Shown: positions 46,979-55,639 of the stretch, piece after piece
Numbering within the stretch: position 1 is the stretch's first letter
Layout: each line of letters starts with the position of its first letter
Assembly (NCBI GenBank): GCA_965261725.1
Contig: CBDHDU010000045.1
Location: 1 to 64,000 of the forward strand
DNA: 64,000 nucleotides
DNA from: CANDOC01 sp965261725
GTDB lineage: Bacteria; Pseudomonadota; Gammaproteobacteria; Pseudomonadales; Endozoicomonadaceae
Direction: 5' to 3'
The notes under the pieces: generated by a model
What the model saw: the letters and a program-made list of their open reading frames with translations, nothing else
Told to the model about the DNA's origin: nothing
Database searches by the model: none
Position numbers and translations under genes: made by a program

Positions 46979-48135
46979 TAGCGGGTCTCCTGAAACAGCT
47001 CACGACCAATCAACATGCGGCGGATTTCTGAAGTCCCGGCCCCGATTTCATAGAGTTTGGCATCGCGGAGCAGGCGCCCGGTGGCGTATTCATTAACATA
47101 ACCATTGCCGCCCAGAATCTGGATCGCCTGCAGCGCATGTTGCGTGGCACGTTCGGCGATATACAAAATGACTCCTGCAGCATCTTTACGGGTGGTTTCA
47201 CCGCGGTCACAGGCTTTAGCGACGGTATACAGGTAAGCGCGTGAAGCGTTCAGCTCGGTATTCATATCCGCCAGCTTGCCCTGAATCAGCTGGAACTCAC
47301 CAATAGGCTTGCCGAACTGTTTGCGTTCATGCACATAGGGCACAGCAACATCCAGACAGGCCTGCATAATGCCAACCGGACCACCGGATAAGACGACACG
47401 TTCATAATCCAGACCGCTCATCAACACTTTAACGCCGCCATCAATGGTGCCAAGCACATTTTCAGCCGGGACTTCACAGTCCTGAAAGACCAGTTCACAG
47501 GTGTTGGAACCGCGCATGCCCAGCTTGTCGAGTTTCTGTGCCTGGGTGAAACCGGGGAAGCCGCGCTCAACAATAAAGGCAGTTATGCCATGCGGGCCTT
47601 GTTCCGGATTGGTTTTGGCGTAGATCACATAGGTGTCGGCATCAGGACCGTTGGTGATCCACATTTTGTTACCGTTCAGAATAAACGCATCGCCGCGTTG
47701 CTCGGCTTTCAGCTTCATGCTGACAACATCAGAACCGGCATTGGGTTCACTCATGGCTAGTGCACCGACATGTTCACCGGAACAGAGTTTGGGCAGGTAT
47801 TTATGTTTCTGTTCTTCGGTACCGTTACGGCGAATCTGGTTGACGCAGAGGTTGGAATGAGCACCGTAACTGAGGCCAACGGACGCTGATGCACGACTGA
47901 TTTCTTCCATTGCCACCGCGTGAGCAAGGTAACCCATACCAGAACCACCGTATTCTTCCTCAACCGTAATGCCGAGTAGTCCCATATCACCCAGTTTGCG
48001 CCAGAGCTGTGCCGGAAATTCGTTTTCCTGATCAATGTTCGCAGCGATAGGGGCAATTTCTTTTTCTGCAAAATGTTGTACCTGCTCACGCAGCAGGTCG
48101 ATGGTTTCACCCAAATCATGATTAAGACTGTGCAT
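46978..48135 (-). CDS. liuA: Isovaleryl-CoA dehydrogenase
   Basis: FAD enzyme that oxidises isovaleryl-CoA to 3-methylcrotonyl-CoA, passing electrons to ETF. 385 residues. Acyl-CoA dehydrogenase marks: ALAMSEPNAGSDVVSMKLKA, KMWITNGPDADTYV, RKQFGKPIGEFQLIQGKLAD, QILGGNGYVNEYATGRLLRD. The catalytic Glu of isovaleryl enzymes lies in the middle helix (GLDYERVVLSGGP fits). First structural gene of the liu operon, 69 bases after liuR. Confidence 0.94.
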   Translation of the reverse strand: MHSLNHDLGETIDLLREQVQHFAEKEIAPIAANIDQENEFPAQLWRKLGDMGLLGITVEEEYGGSGMGYLAHAVAMEEISRASASVGLSYGAHSNLCVNQIRRNGTEEQKHKYLPKLCSGEHVGALAMSEPNAGSDVVSMKLKAEQRGDAFILNGNKMWITNGPDADTYVIYAKTNPEQGPHGITAFIVERGFPGFTQAQKLDKLGMRGSNTCELVFQDCEVPAENVLGTIDGGVKVLMSGLDYERVVLSGGPVGIMQACLDVAVPYVHERKQFGKPIGEFQLIQGKLADMNTELNASRAYLYTVAKACDRGETTRKDAAGVILYIAERATQHALQAIQILGGNGYVNEYATGRLLRDAKLYEIGAGTSEIRRMLIGRELFQETR

Positions 48136-48204
48136 ATCGGGCTCCTGTTGATGTAACTGATGTCTTGTTGATGTTTATTGTTATTGGTCAGGTAACACAG
48201 GTTC

Positions 48205-48612
48205 TTAGGCTGCAGGCTTCCGGTTGTTAGCTGTCAGGGATTTGTGGCAGCGACTTTCTACTTCGTCCAGTTCCTTTTGCATGGCAGCTATATCTTTTAG
48301 CTGTTGTTCAAGTAGCGCTCGCCTTTCTGAAATCTTGTTCAGCAGGGTTTCCAGCTGGCGGCGGTTATTGTGGTCAGGATCGTAGAGTTCAATCAGTTCC
48401 CGTGACTCATCCAGACTGAAACCGAGGCGTTTGCCACGGAGAATCAGTTTCAGGGAAGTGCGGTCACGGGGGGAATAGATGCGATGCTGGCCTTCACGGG
48501 CAGGGGAGAGCAGTCCCTTGTCTTCGTAGAAACGAATGGTACGGGTAGTAATCTCGAATTCCTGCGCCAGCTCAGAGATGCTGTAGCGCCGGGTGGTTTC
48601 CGGTGTTCCCAT
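48205..48612 (-). CDS. liuR: MerR-family regulator LiuR
   Basis: Controls leucine/isovalerate catabolism. 135 residues. MerR HTH at residues about 9-75 (YSISELAQEFEITTRTIRFY, EDKGLLSPAREGQHRIYS), then a dimerising coiled coil (LETLLNKISERRALLEQQLK). First gene before liuA on the same strand. The perfect palindrome at 48658-48673 in its promoter is its probable operator. The last codons (CKSLTANNRKPAA) run into sequence resembling the intergenic palindrome words. Confidence 0.92.
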   Translation of the reverse strand: MGTPETTRRYSISELAQEFEITTRTIRFYEDKGLLSPAREGQHRIYSPRDRTSLKLILRGKRLGFSLDESRELIELYDPDHNNRRQLETLLNKISERRALLEQQLKDIAAMQKELDEVESRCHKSLTANNRKPAA

Positions 48613-48657
48613 TTGAAGCGTGCTGCATGATTACGGTTTACCGAAGTATGGATTACG

Positions 48658-48673
48658 TTGACGTTAACGTCAA
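48658..48673. promoter_or_regulatory. Perfect palindromic LiuR-type operator
   Basis: TTGACGTTAACGTCAA, a perfect 16-bp palindrome 46 bases upstream of liuR. It agrees with the known LiuR box of proteobacteria (TTnACGTnnACGTnAA type). It lies in the expected promoter spacer of a MerR-controlled operon. Confidence 0.8.
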
Positions 48674-48750
48674 TGCGTGCAAACAAACTGCTATATATTT
48701 TGGCAGGCGGTATACAATGTTATGCTTGAATCTTTCTCAGGTGCTTTTTA

Positions 48751-49977
48751 ATGAAGAGTCTGGATAGCAGTAGAAGGTTTAATCAGATTATTTTACAAAT
48801 CGCTCTGATGTTAATTGGAGTTGCAATAAATAGTTATGCCGGTTTATTAAACCTCAGTGGGGTAGAAGAAAATAAAATTGATCAAATAGATGGTATAGAT
48901 TATTTTCCCGAGACAGGCATTGTTTGCTGGGGGCGCATAAAAAGCCGGCACTATATCTGGATAACTTCCGAAAAAGATAAAACCTATTCAACCGTTTCAT
49001 TCCGGACTCACAGTCGGGATTACACCAGAAGAGTTATTCCATCAGGACATAATCGCCTGATAGCGCTTATTAAGCACGGTGCCATCAAAATCTGGGAACG
49101 ACCTGATCAGGATAGTGATGACTGGTATCTGAGCCACCAATTAAATCATGAGTTTGCATTCGCAGTGGTTCCGGTTTCTGACCAACAGTTCGTTACGGTG
49201 TCACATGATCATTCAATGCATATCTGGAGCCTGAAAAATGCAGCTCCGGCAAAGGTCTCCCCCAACATCCGGGAAATGGGGATGACGACTGTATTGGCTG
49301 AGGCAGCAGATAAAAGTCAGTTTTATTCGCTTATTGAATCCTGTAAAGAAACAGCAGACAGCGTTTTGCTCTGGACACCGAATGATGATGGCACTTGGTC
49401 TTACAGTAGCATTGCAAACTATACAAAAATTCTTGGCATCCATTACCTCAGAAACCAGTCATTACTGGTCATAGGCGGTGAGAAATATATGCCTGACATC
49501 GGGTGGCGACATTATGGTGACCAGAATCCCCCATCCTGCGTTATGGCATGGACAGAAAAACACCCGGAATGGAAACCTGTAACTGATCGCTCTCCAGAAT
49601 GCACGCATATTTTACCCAATGGCGATTTACTGCTTGAAGGGAGTGGGACAGCGCCGGTTCATATTGCACAGATGAATGACCATGATAAACGCTGGAGTAT
49701 TGTGAAACTTTCAGACCCGGATTGTGATATTACCTGTCGGTCAGATACGGTATGTGAATTTACAGTGCTTCGTAATGGAAAAATAGTGACGGCTGAAAAC
49801 AAGGCCGGAAATAATATTATCAGAATCTGGACAGCACATAACCGGGGTTACTCAGTGAAAAAACTGGTTTCCAGAGACGATTTTCCGAAAATTTTTTGTC
49901 TGCTGGAGTTGCGTACCGGCATACTGGCTGCCATCTATGATACGGGGTTGATGGAGTGGTGGGATCTGGAGTTATGA
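48751..49977 (+). CDS. Exported WD40-like beta-propeller protein, unknown role
   Basis: 408 residues. Residues 13-31 form a signal peptide or anchor (ILQIALMLIGVAINSYAG). The rest shows repeated blades ending in Trp-rich strands: GAIKIWERPDQD, SMHIWSLKNAA, SVLLWTPNDDG, IIRIWTAHNRG, LMEWWDLEL, spaced roughly 45-70 residues apart, as in WD40/YVTN propellers. It has few strict WD dipeptides. No enzymatic motif is seen. It is followed on the same strand by two more accessory genes. Function unknown; probably binding outside the cytoplasm. Confidence 0.68.
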   Translation: MKSLDSSRRFNQIILQIALMLIGVAINSYAGLLNLSGVEENKIDQIDGIDYFPETGIVCWGRIKSRHYIWITSEKDKTYSTVSFRTHSRDYTRRVIPSGHNRLIALIKHGAIKIWERPDQDSDDWYLSHQLNHEFAFAVVPVSDQQFVTVSHDHSMHIWSLKNAAPAKVSPNIREMGMTTVLAEAADKSQFYSLIESCKETADSVLLWTPNDDGTWSYSSIANYTKILGIHYLRNQSLLVIGGEKYMPDIGWRHYGDQNPPSCVMAWTEKHPEWKPVTDRSPECTHILPNGDLLLEGSGTAPVHIAQMNDHDKRWSIVKLSDPDCDITCRSDTVCEFTVLRNGKIVTAENKAGNNIIRIWTAHNRGYSVKKLVSRDDFPKIFCLLELRTGILAAIYDTGLMEWWDLEL

Positions 49978-50139
49978 GCACGTACCGCAAAATCAAAAAT
50001 TAATACTCGCATTTAAGGAAAAATATGCCATCTTTTCAAATGCGTGTCATTAATCCGATGTCGTTTTTTAATTGCACCTAAAAATCAAATATTTCAGCGT
50101 CGTTTGTATTTCCTGATTGAAGTTCGCAGGAGCCACAAG

Positions 50140-51156
50140 ATGAATACCCTATCAAAAATCACCCGAAAGCCAATATTGCTGCTTGGCATGTTGTGTTTGC
50201 TTTTTTTCTTCCCTTTTGGCTCGGCACCTGCTGTTGCAAGCGGGGGGAGTATTGATGTCAGCCATCCACCTTCTGCCAAGCATTCAACAGGAAAGAAAAA
50301 AAGTAAAAAGCCGGTTCAGGCAGAAAATATTATCACGAAATTGCAGGCGCTCAGGGGCAAGCCTGTGACGGTGCTCAGCATTTTGCTGAAACCGGAAGAT
50401 GCCCCCGAAAACGAGACGGTTAAAAAATTCTACGGTAACAGCGGTGATGTTTTAACCGCTGACCAAAAGCTGGCTTTCGTCTGGCTTTTGGCTGAATATG
50501 CCCCTGATAATGAGCATCACCCCGAAATACCGCTTGCTGTCGCATTATCGGATGCCAAAAAACGCCGCAATAGTGAACCGCTGGCACATGCAGCCTGCAT
50601 GGCATTAAAAACCGGCATGAGTCCGCCGGAAAGCGAAGACTTAAAGGCTCCCCGGCTATTCACACAGGCTGAAATTACCCGCGCCGAGCCCGGAGAAGAC
50701 CTGACAGCAAGCTTTACTGAATGGTGCAAGCAGAGCGCCGGCACCAAAACTCAGCGACTGCAAGCACTGGCAGCGAACAATAATATCCCGCTGCTGATAT
50801 CGCCCGAATCACCTGCCACGGCACCGGTTACAAAAAAACAGCACCATTCATCCGTCAGACCGGCTATGAGCTGGAAGAAAATGGCGTATATGACGCTCGT
50901 CGGGCTTTATTTCTGCTCAGTTCAAATGGTTGCTGCTCAGGCATCATCTATGACTGACATGCCCATGCCCACCCCAACGCCTATGACTGACATGCCCACC
51001 CCAACGCCTATGACTGACATGCCCACCCCAACGCCTATGACTGACATGCCCACCACAACTATGGACGAAACGACTGCTGGCGCACTCTATAATTTAGCGG
51101 CAGTGCCGGTTACGCTGGTCTTTGCTCTGGCTGGCGCGCTTTACAACATGATGTAG
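50140..51156 (+). CDS. Exported repeat protein (PTPMTDMPT repeats), unknown role
   Basis: 338 residues. ATG at 50140 with AGGAG 8 bases upstream; the frame is open to 50044. Signal peptide (ILLLGMLCLLFFFPFGSAPA, cut near VAS). Residues about 60-240 are soluble and helical. A second hydrophobic segment at about 250-270 (MAYMTLVGLYFCSVQMVAA) is followed by three perfect and one partial PTPMTDMPT repeats, then a C-terminal hydrophobic helix (AAVPVTLVFALAGALYNMM). The repeat could be a cell-surface spacer between two membrane segments. Nothing similar is recognised. Confidence 0.65.
   Translation: MNTLSKITRKPILLLGMLCLLFFFPFGSAPAVASGGSIDVSHPPSAKHSTGKKKSKKPVQAENIITKLQALRGKPVTVLSILLKPEDAPENETVKKFYGNSGDVLTADQKLAFVWLLAEYAPDNEHHPEIPLAVALSDAKKRRNSEPLAHAACMALKTGMSPPESEDLKAPRLFTQAEITRAEPGEDLTASFTEWCKQSAGTKTQRLQALAANNNIPLLISPESPATAPVTKKQHHSSVRPAMSWKKMAYMTLVGLYFCSVQMVAAQASSMTDMPMPTPTPMTDMPTPTPMTDMPTPTPMTDMPTTTMDETTAGALYNLAAVPVTLVFALAGALYNMM
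50974..51054 (+). repeat. Three perfect 27-bp tandem repeats in the coding sequence
   Basis: Unit CCAACGCCTATGACTGACAT plus GCCCACC, at 50974-51000, 51001-51027 and 51028-51054, with a partial copy before. Each encodes PTPMTDMPT. The absence of any silent change between copies points to recent expansion or ongoing slippage, in frame. Confidence 0.95.
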
Positions 51157-51256
51157 GTGTTACCATTACGGAAGGTTTGGTTATCTTCTGTTCACCACTC
51201 ACCATTAACGGTTTGCTATGCTGATGACTCCGAACCAAAAATAACAGGTTGTCGTT

Positions 51257-51619
51257 ATGGGTTTAGAGAAAAGAGTTGAGCAGCTTGAGTCTCATTTTGA
51301 CTCGCTTGACAGTGCGGTGCGAAGCCTTATCAGTATTACGGGTGAAACCCACCGGATTATTCAGGAAAACCAGCAGGAGAACCGTGAGCGGTTTAACCGG
51401 CTGGAAAATCGCATGACCGCTGTCGAAAATCGTGTGGCCGCTGTAGAAAATCGCATGACCGCTGTCGAGAAGGGGCTGGTTGCGCTTACGGAAGCTACAG
51501 TTGCCGGCTTCAAACGGGTTGATGAAGAACTGGCAGGGGTGCGTAAAGATCAGACGGCTATGCGCAAAGATATAGCCGGTCTTGATCTGCTGATACGTCA
51601 AAGGCTTCCGCTTAACTAG
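51257..51619 (+). CDS. Coiled-coil protein, unknown
   Basis: 120 residues with heptads through most of the length (LEKRVEQLESHFDSLDSAVR). A 7-residue unit is repeated as NRMTAVE-NRVAAVE-NRMTAVE at about 56-76. Charged, no signal peptide, no membrane segment. It has the look of a small oligomerising protein such as those near phage or toxin genes, but nothing specifies a role. The terminator hairpin follows directly. Confidence 0.6.
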   Translation: MGLEKRVEQLESHFDSLDSAVRSLISITGETHRIIQENQQENRERFNRLENRMTAVENRVAAVENRMTAVEKGLVALTEATVAGFKRVDEELAGVRKDQTAMRKDIAGLDLLIRQRLPLN

Positions 51620-51637
51620 CTGAAAATGACCTGATAC

Positions 51638-51667
51638 AGGCTGCCACCGCAACGGGGCAGCCTTTTT
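51638..51667 (+). terminator. Rho-independent terminator after the coiled-coil gene
   Basis: Stem AGGCTGCC / GGCAGCCT with a 10-base loop, then TTTTT (51663-51667). It ends the accessory block before the valine genes. Confidence 0.85.
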
Positions 51668-51796
51668 ATTACGGTTTGGTTTTACGTCACAAAAATAAAC
51701 AGTTTCGGTCATTTACCTCCCCGGCACAGGCTGCTAACGTGCGCCATAATCAGACTCTCACTAACAATCACAAGCTTTCCAGCAACAGGAGTCGCC

Positions 51797-52954
51797 ATGG
51801 ATTTTGAACTGACGGAAGATCAGCTTGCTTTTCGTGACACCGCCAGACAGTTTGCCGAGCAGGAACTGGCACCCAACGCTGCCAAATGGGATCAGGAGCA
51901 TCATTTTCCGGTTGATGTGATCAAAAAAACCGGAGAGCTTGGATTCTGTGGTCTTTATACCCCGGAAGAGGCAGGTGGTCTTGGTTTAAGCCGACTGGAT
52001 TCCCATCTAGTATTTGAACAGCTCTCCTACGGTTGTACAGCAACCACGGCTTATCTCACCATCCATAATATGTGTACCTGGATGATTGGCAGCTTTGCTT
52101 CACCTGAGCTGCGTGATCAGTGGTGCCCGGATCTGGTGTCCGGCAATAAACTATCGTCCTACTGCTTGACCGAACCGGGTGCCGGTTCCGATGCAGCTTC
52201 TCTGCGCACAACCGCCAGAAGGGAAGGGGATAAATATATTCTGAATGGCAGCAAGATGTTTATTTCCGGTGCTGGCAGTACCGAGGTGCTGGTGGTAATG
52301 GCGCGTACCGGTAATAAAGGCCCTAAAGGTATTTCGGCGCTGGTGGTGCCCGCGGATGCACCGGGTATCTCTTATGGCAAAGCCGAAGAAAAAATGGGCT
52401 GGAATGCCCAGCCCACCCGGTTGATCAGCTTTGAAGATGTCGAAGTCCCCGTTTCTAACCGGCTGGGAGAAGAAGGCGAAGGCTTTGTGTTTGCTATGAA
52501 AGGGCTGGATGGCGGGCGTTTGAATATTGCCACCTGTTCACTGGGTACTGCCCAGATGGCACTGGATACTGCGCAGAATTATATGCAGGAACGGGAACAG
52601 TTCGGACGCCCCATTGCCGGTTTTCAGGCACTGCAATTCAAGTTAGCAGATATGGCAACCGAGTTGGTGGCTGCCCGGCAAATGGTGCGGCTGGCGGCCA
52701 GTAAACTCGACAGAAAAGATCCGGAAGCCACGGCTTACTGTGCTATGGCAAAACGGTTTGCAACGGATGCAGGCTTCAATGTTTGCAATGAAGCGCTGCA
52801 AATTCATGGCGGCTACGGTTATATCCGTGAATATCCGCTGGAGCGGATGGTGCGGGACACCCGGGTGCATCAGATTCTTGAAGGCACTAATGAAATCATG
52901 CGGGTGATTATTGCCCGTCGCCTGCTGGATGAAAAACGTGGAGATATCGAATAA
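51797..52954 (+). CDS. Acyl-CoA dehydrogenase, probably isobutyryl-CoA dehydrogenase
   Basis: FAD enzyme of acyl-CoA oxidation. 385 residues. ETF- and FAD-binding marks: SYCLTEPGAGSDAASLRTTA, MFISGAGSTEVLVVMARTG, REQFGRPIAGFQALQFKLAD. Catalytic Glu region HQILEGTNEIMRVIIARRLL near the C-terminus, the place used by isobutyryl and short-chain enzymes. AGGAG lies before ATG 51797. It overlaps the enoyl-CoA hydratase gene and is followed by a 3-hydroxyisobutyryl-CoA hydrolase, which points to valine breakdown (isobutyryl- to methacrylyl-CoA). Confidence 0.88.
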   Translation: MDFELTEDQLAFRDTARQFAEQELAPNAAKWDQEHHFPVDVIKKTGELGFCGLYTPEEAGGLGLSRLDSHLVFEQLSYGCTATTAYLTIHNMCTWMIGSFASPELRDQWCPDLVSGNKLSSYCLTEPGAGSDAASLRTTARREGDKYILNGSKMFISGAGSTEVLVVMARTGNKGPKGISALVVPADAPGISYGKAEEKMGWNAQPTRLISFEDVEVPVSNRLGEEGEGFVFAMKGLDGGRLNIATCSLGTAQMALDTAQNYMQEREQFGRPIAGFQALQFKLADMATELVAARQMVRLAASKLDRKDPEATAYCAMAKRFATDAGFNVCNEALQIHGGYGYIREYPLERMVRDTRVHQILEGTNEIMRVIIARRLLDEKRGDIE

Positions 52955-53742
52955 TGAGTGCTAGTGCTTCTATAGAAAGTATTCTGGTAAAAGAAGAGGG
53001 TCATACCGCGATTCTGACTCTGAACAATCCCCCTGCCAATACCTGGACAGTCGATAGTCTTAATCAGCTGGCATCCATTGTTTCTGAATATAATGCCCGT
53101 AAAGATATCATGACCCTGATTGTCCGCAGCGACAGCGAGAAGTTTTTCTCTGCCGGGGCGGATCTGAAAATGTTTGCGGATGGTGACAAGGATAATGCCT
53201 CAAAAGTGGGTATTGCTTTTGGTCACGCATTTGAGGCGCTGTCTGCTTTTCGTGGCGTAACTATTGCCGTGATCAGTGGCTGGTCAATGGGCGGTGGTCT
53301 GGAAGTTGCGCTGGCCTGTGATCTGCGCGTAGCGGAACCACAGGCAACCATGGCATTGCCAGAGGCATCCGTTGGTTTGCTGCCCTGTGCAGGTGGTACT
53401 CAGAATCTCACGCTGCTGGTTGGTGAAGGCTGGGCGAAACGAATGATTCTTTGCGGAGAGCGTGTCTCTGCAACTAAAGCATTGGAAATTGGCCTGGTAG
53501 AAGCAATTGCTGAGCAGGGTAAAGGACTGGATCAGGCACTGGAATGGGCTAACGGTGTTGAGAAGCAAAGCCCTGCCGCCGTGGCAGCCTGTAAACGACT
53601 GATTCAGCAAACCCGCAGTGCTCCATTAAGTGATGGTCTGCCAAAAGAACGTACCGAATTTGTTGAACTGTTTGATGACCCGAACCAGCTGGAAGGGGTG
53701 AATGCGTTCCTCGAAAAGCGCAAGCCGGAATGGAAATACTGA
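52954..53742 (+). CDS. Enoyl-CoA hydratase
   Basis: Crotonase-family enzyme, 262 residues, likely hydrating methacrylyl-CoA to 3-hydroxyisobutyryl-CoA. ILTLNNPPANTWTVDSLNQL, oxyanion-hole FFSAGADLKMFADGD, GWSMGGGLEVALACDLRV, and ALPEASVGLLPCAGGTQNLT with a catalytic Glu. One base overlap with the upstream dehydrogenase shows translational coupling. The specific substrate is inferred from neighbours. Confidence 0.88.
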   Translation: MSASASIESILVKEEGHTAILTLNNPPANTWTVDSLNQLASIVSEYNARKDIMTLIVRSDSEKFFSAGADLKMFADGDKDNASKVGIAFGHAFEALSAFRGVTIAVISGWSMGGGLEVALACDLRVAEPQATMALPEASVGLLPCAGGTQNLTLLVGEGWAKRMILCGERVSATKALEIGLVEAIAEQGKGLDQALEWANGVEKQSPAAVAACKRLIQQTRSAPLSDGLPKERTEFVELFDDPNQLEGVNAFLEKRKPEWKY

Positions 53743-53777
53743 TTCAAACAGATTGATAAAAGAAGGAAGTTGTTTTT

Positions 53778-54890
53778 ATGACGGATTGTGTGCTTTTTGA
53801 AGAACTGACAACTGTCAGTGGTCATAAAATTGGTCGCGCCACACTCAATGCTGAAAAATCCCTGAATGCCCTCAGTCTGGATATGATAGATCTGCTATAT
53901 CCCAAACTGCTGGACTGGGCAGAAGATTCATCGATTGCAGCAGTCTTTCTGGAAGGTGCTGGTGAAAAAGGCTTTTGTGCCGGTGGCGATGTGCGGCGTC
54001 TGTGGGACTGCATGCAGGAAGATACTCCGGATAACCGGGCGTTCTGCGAAGGTTTCTTTACCCGTGAATATAAACTGGATCATCTGATCCATCGCTTTCC
54101 AAAACCTTTGGTGGTCTGGGGTGGTGGTATTGTCATGGGTGGTGGTTTGGGATTAATGGCTGGCGCTTCCCACCGGGTAGTTACGGAAACCACCCGGATT
54201 GCGATGCCGGAAATAACCATTGGTCTGTTTCCAGATGTGGGTGGCAGCTACTTCCTGAACCGCATGCCTGCACATATCGGTTTGTTTCTCGGGCTGACGG
54301 CCTGCCATATCAATGGTACTGATGCGCTTTATCTGAATATGGCTGACCGGATGCTGCCACAGGATGCGCGGGAAGAACTGGTTGCGACGATGCAGTCCGC
54401 GAACTGGTCAACCGATAAAACGGCCAACAGTCGTACATTAGATAGCATTTTACGTCAGCTCGAACAGGCAGACAAACCAGCCCCGCAAGTTGAACCACGA
54501 CTGGAGATAATTCGGGAACTGGTTGATCGTGATTCTCTGCCGGAAATCATGTCGGCACTGGAAGCTCTGGAAACCGATGATAAGTGGTTACAGAAAGCAA
54601 AAGATGCCGCATCTCACGGCAGCCCTGCAGCGGCATTTCTGATTTATGAAATGTATCAGCGGGGCAAACGCTGGTCGCTGGCAGAAACCTTCCGTCATGA
54701 GCTTGACCTGGCAGTGAACTGCACCCGTAACGGAGAGTTCAGTGAAGGTGTGCGGGCCTTGTTAGTTGATAAAGGCCGGAATCCAAAATGGCAGTTTAGC
54801 TCGGTTACAGAAGTTGATCGAGAATGGATTGATGCACAGCTTCAGTCACCCTGGGCTGAAGGTGAGCATCCATTGCTAAGTCTGACCTGA
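53778..54890 (+). CDS. 3-hydroxyisobutyryl-CoA hydrolase
   Basis: Releases CoA from 3-hydroxyisobutyryl-CoA in valine degradation, which also removes toxic methacrylyl-CoA. 370 residues, longer than hydratases of the same fold, as usual. KGFCAGGDVRRLWDCMQED, WGGGIVMGGGLGLMAGASHR, IAMPEITIGLFPDVGGSYFL and the C-terminal extension ending EGVRALLVDKGRNPKWQF are family marks. GGAAG before ATG 53778. No 3-hydroxyisobutyrate or methylmalonate semialdehyde dehydrogenase is in this window. Confidence 0.92.
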   Translation: MTDCVLFEELTTVSGHKIGRATLNAEKSLNALSLDMIDLLYPKLLDWAEDSSIAAVFLEGAGEKGFCAGGDVRRLWDCMQEDTPDNRAFCEGFFTREYKLDHLIHRFPKPLVVWGGGIVMGGGLGLMAGASHRVVTETTRIAMPEITIGLFPDVGGSYFLNRMPAHIGLFLGLTACHINGTDALYLNMADRMLPQDAREELVATMQSANWSTDKTANSRTLDSILRQLEQADKPAPQVEPRLEIIRELVDRDSLPEIMSALEALETDDKWLQKAKDAASHGSPAAAFLIYEMYQRGKRWSLAETFRHELDLAVNCTRNGEFSEGVRALLVDKGRNPKWQFSSVTEVDREWIDAQLQSPWAEGEHPLLSLT

Positions 54891-54911
54891 AATATTGATT
54901 GAGTAATCTCT

Positions 54912-55604
54912 GTGAAGTATCAGTCAGTTGTTGTGCTTACCGGTGCCGGTGTTTCCGCCGAATCCGGTATTAAAACCTTCCGCGCCAGCGATGGCTTATG
55001 GGAAAACCAACCGGTGAAAGAGGTTGCCACTCCGGAAGGTTTTGCCCGTAATCCGTCGCGGGTACAGAATTTCTATAATCAACGGCGGCAACAACTGGCT
55101 GAAGTAGAGCCAAATAGAGCTCATCTGGCGCTGGCTGAATTTGAATGGTCTTTTAACGGTGGTTTTCTGCTAATCACCCAGAATGTCGATGATCTGCATG
55201 AAAGAGCAGGGAGCCGTAACCTGATTCATATGCATGGAGAGTTGAAGAAGGCTCGTTGTCTTGACTGTGATTATGTGTCGGTGCAGGAAGGTGATCTGGG
55301 TATTAACAGTCTGTGTCCGAACTGCCACAGCGTTGGTCTGTTACGTCCACATATTGTCTGGTTTGGCGAAATGCCGCTGGAAATGGAGTTCATCGAAGAA
55401 CAGCTGGCTAATTGCGATTTGTTCATTGCAATCGGCACATCGGGCAATGTTTATCCTGCGGCCGGTTTCTTTTATGAGGCACAGCGGGCTGGTGCACATA
55501 CAGTAGAGCTGAATCTCGATCCTGGCGAAAATGCTTCTTTGTTCGATGAACAGATTTGTGGACCCGCTACCACGATTGTTGCTGATTATTTAAAGACATT
55601 ATGA
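54912..55604 (+). CDS. cobB: Sirtuin-type NAD-dependent deacylase
   Basis: Removes acetyl, succinyl or related groups from protein lysines using NAD. 230 residues. NAD-binding GAGVSAESGIKTFRASDGLW, catalytic TQNVDDLHERAG and HMHGELKKARC, zinc cysteines CLDCDY and CPNC, and IGTSGNVYPAAGF. The FYNQRRQQL stretch holds the Tyr-x-x-Arg pair that marks SIRT5/CobB-type desuccinylases. GTG start; it follows the hydrolase by 21 bases, so it may share its mRNA and reset lysine acylation caused by acyl-CoA intermediates (inference). Confidence 0.93.
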   Translation: MKYQSVVVLTGAGVSAESGIKTFRASDGLWENQPVKEVATPEGFARNPSRVQNFYNQRRQQLAEVEPNRAHLALAEFEWSFNGGFLLITQNVDDLHERAGSRNLIHMHGELKKARCLDCDYVSVQEGDLGINSLCPNCHSVGLLRPHIVWFGEMPLEMEFIEEQLANCDLFIAIGTSGNVYPAAGFFYEAQRAGAHTVELNLDPGENASLFDEQICGPATTIVADYLKTL

Positions 55605-55639
55605 AAAACCAGATATAATAGGCGCGTTATTCACGCTGT

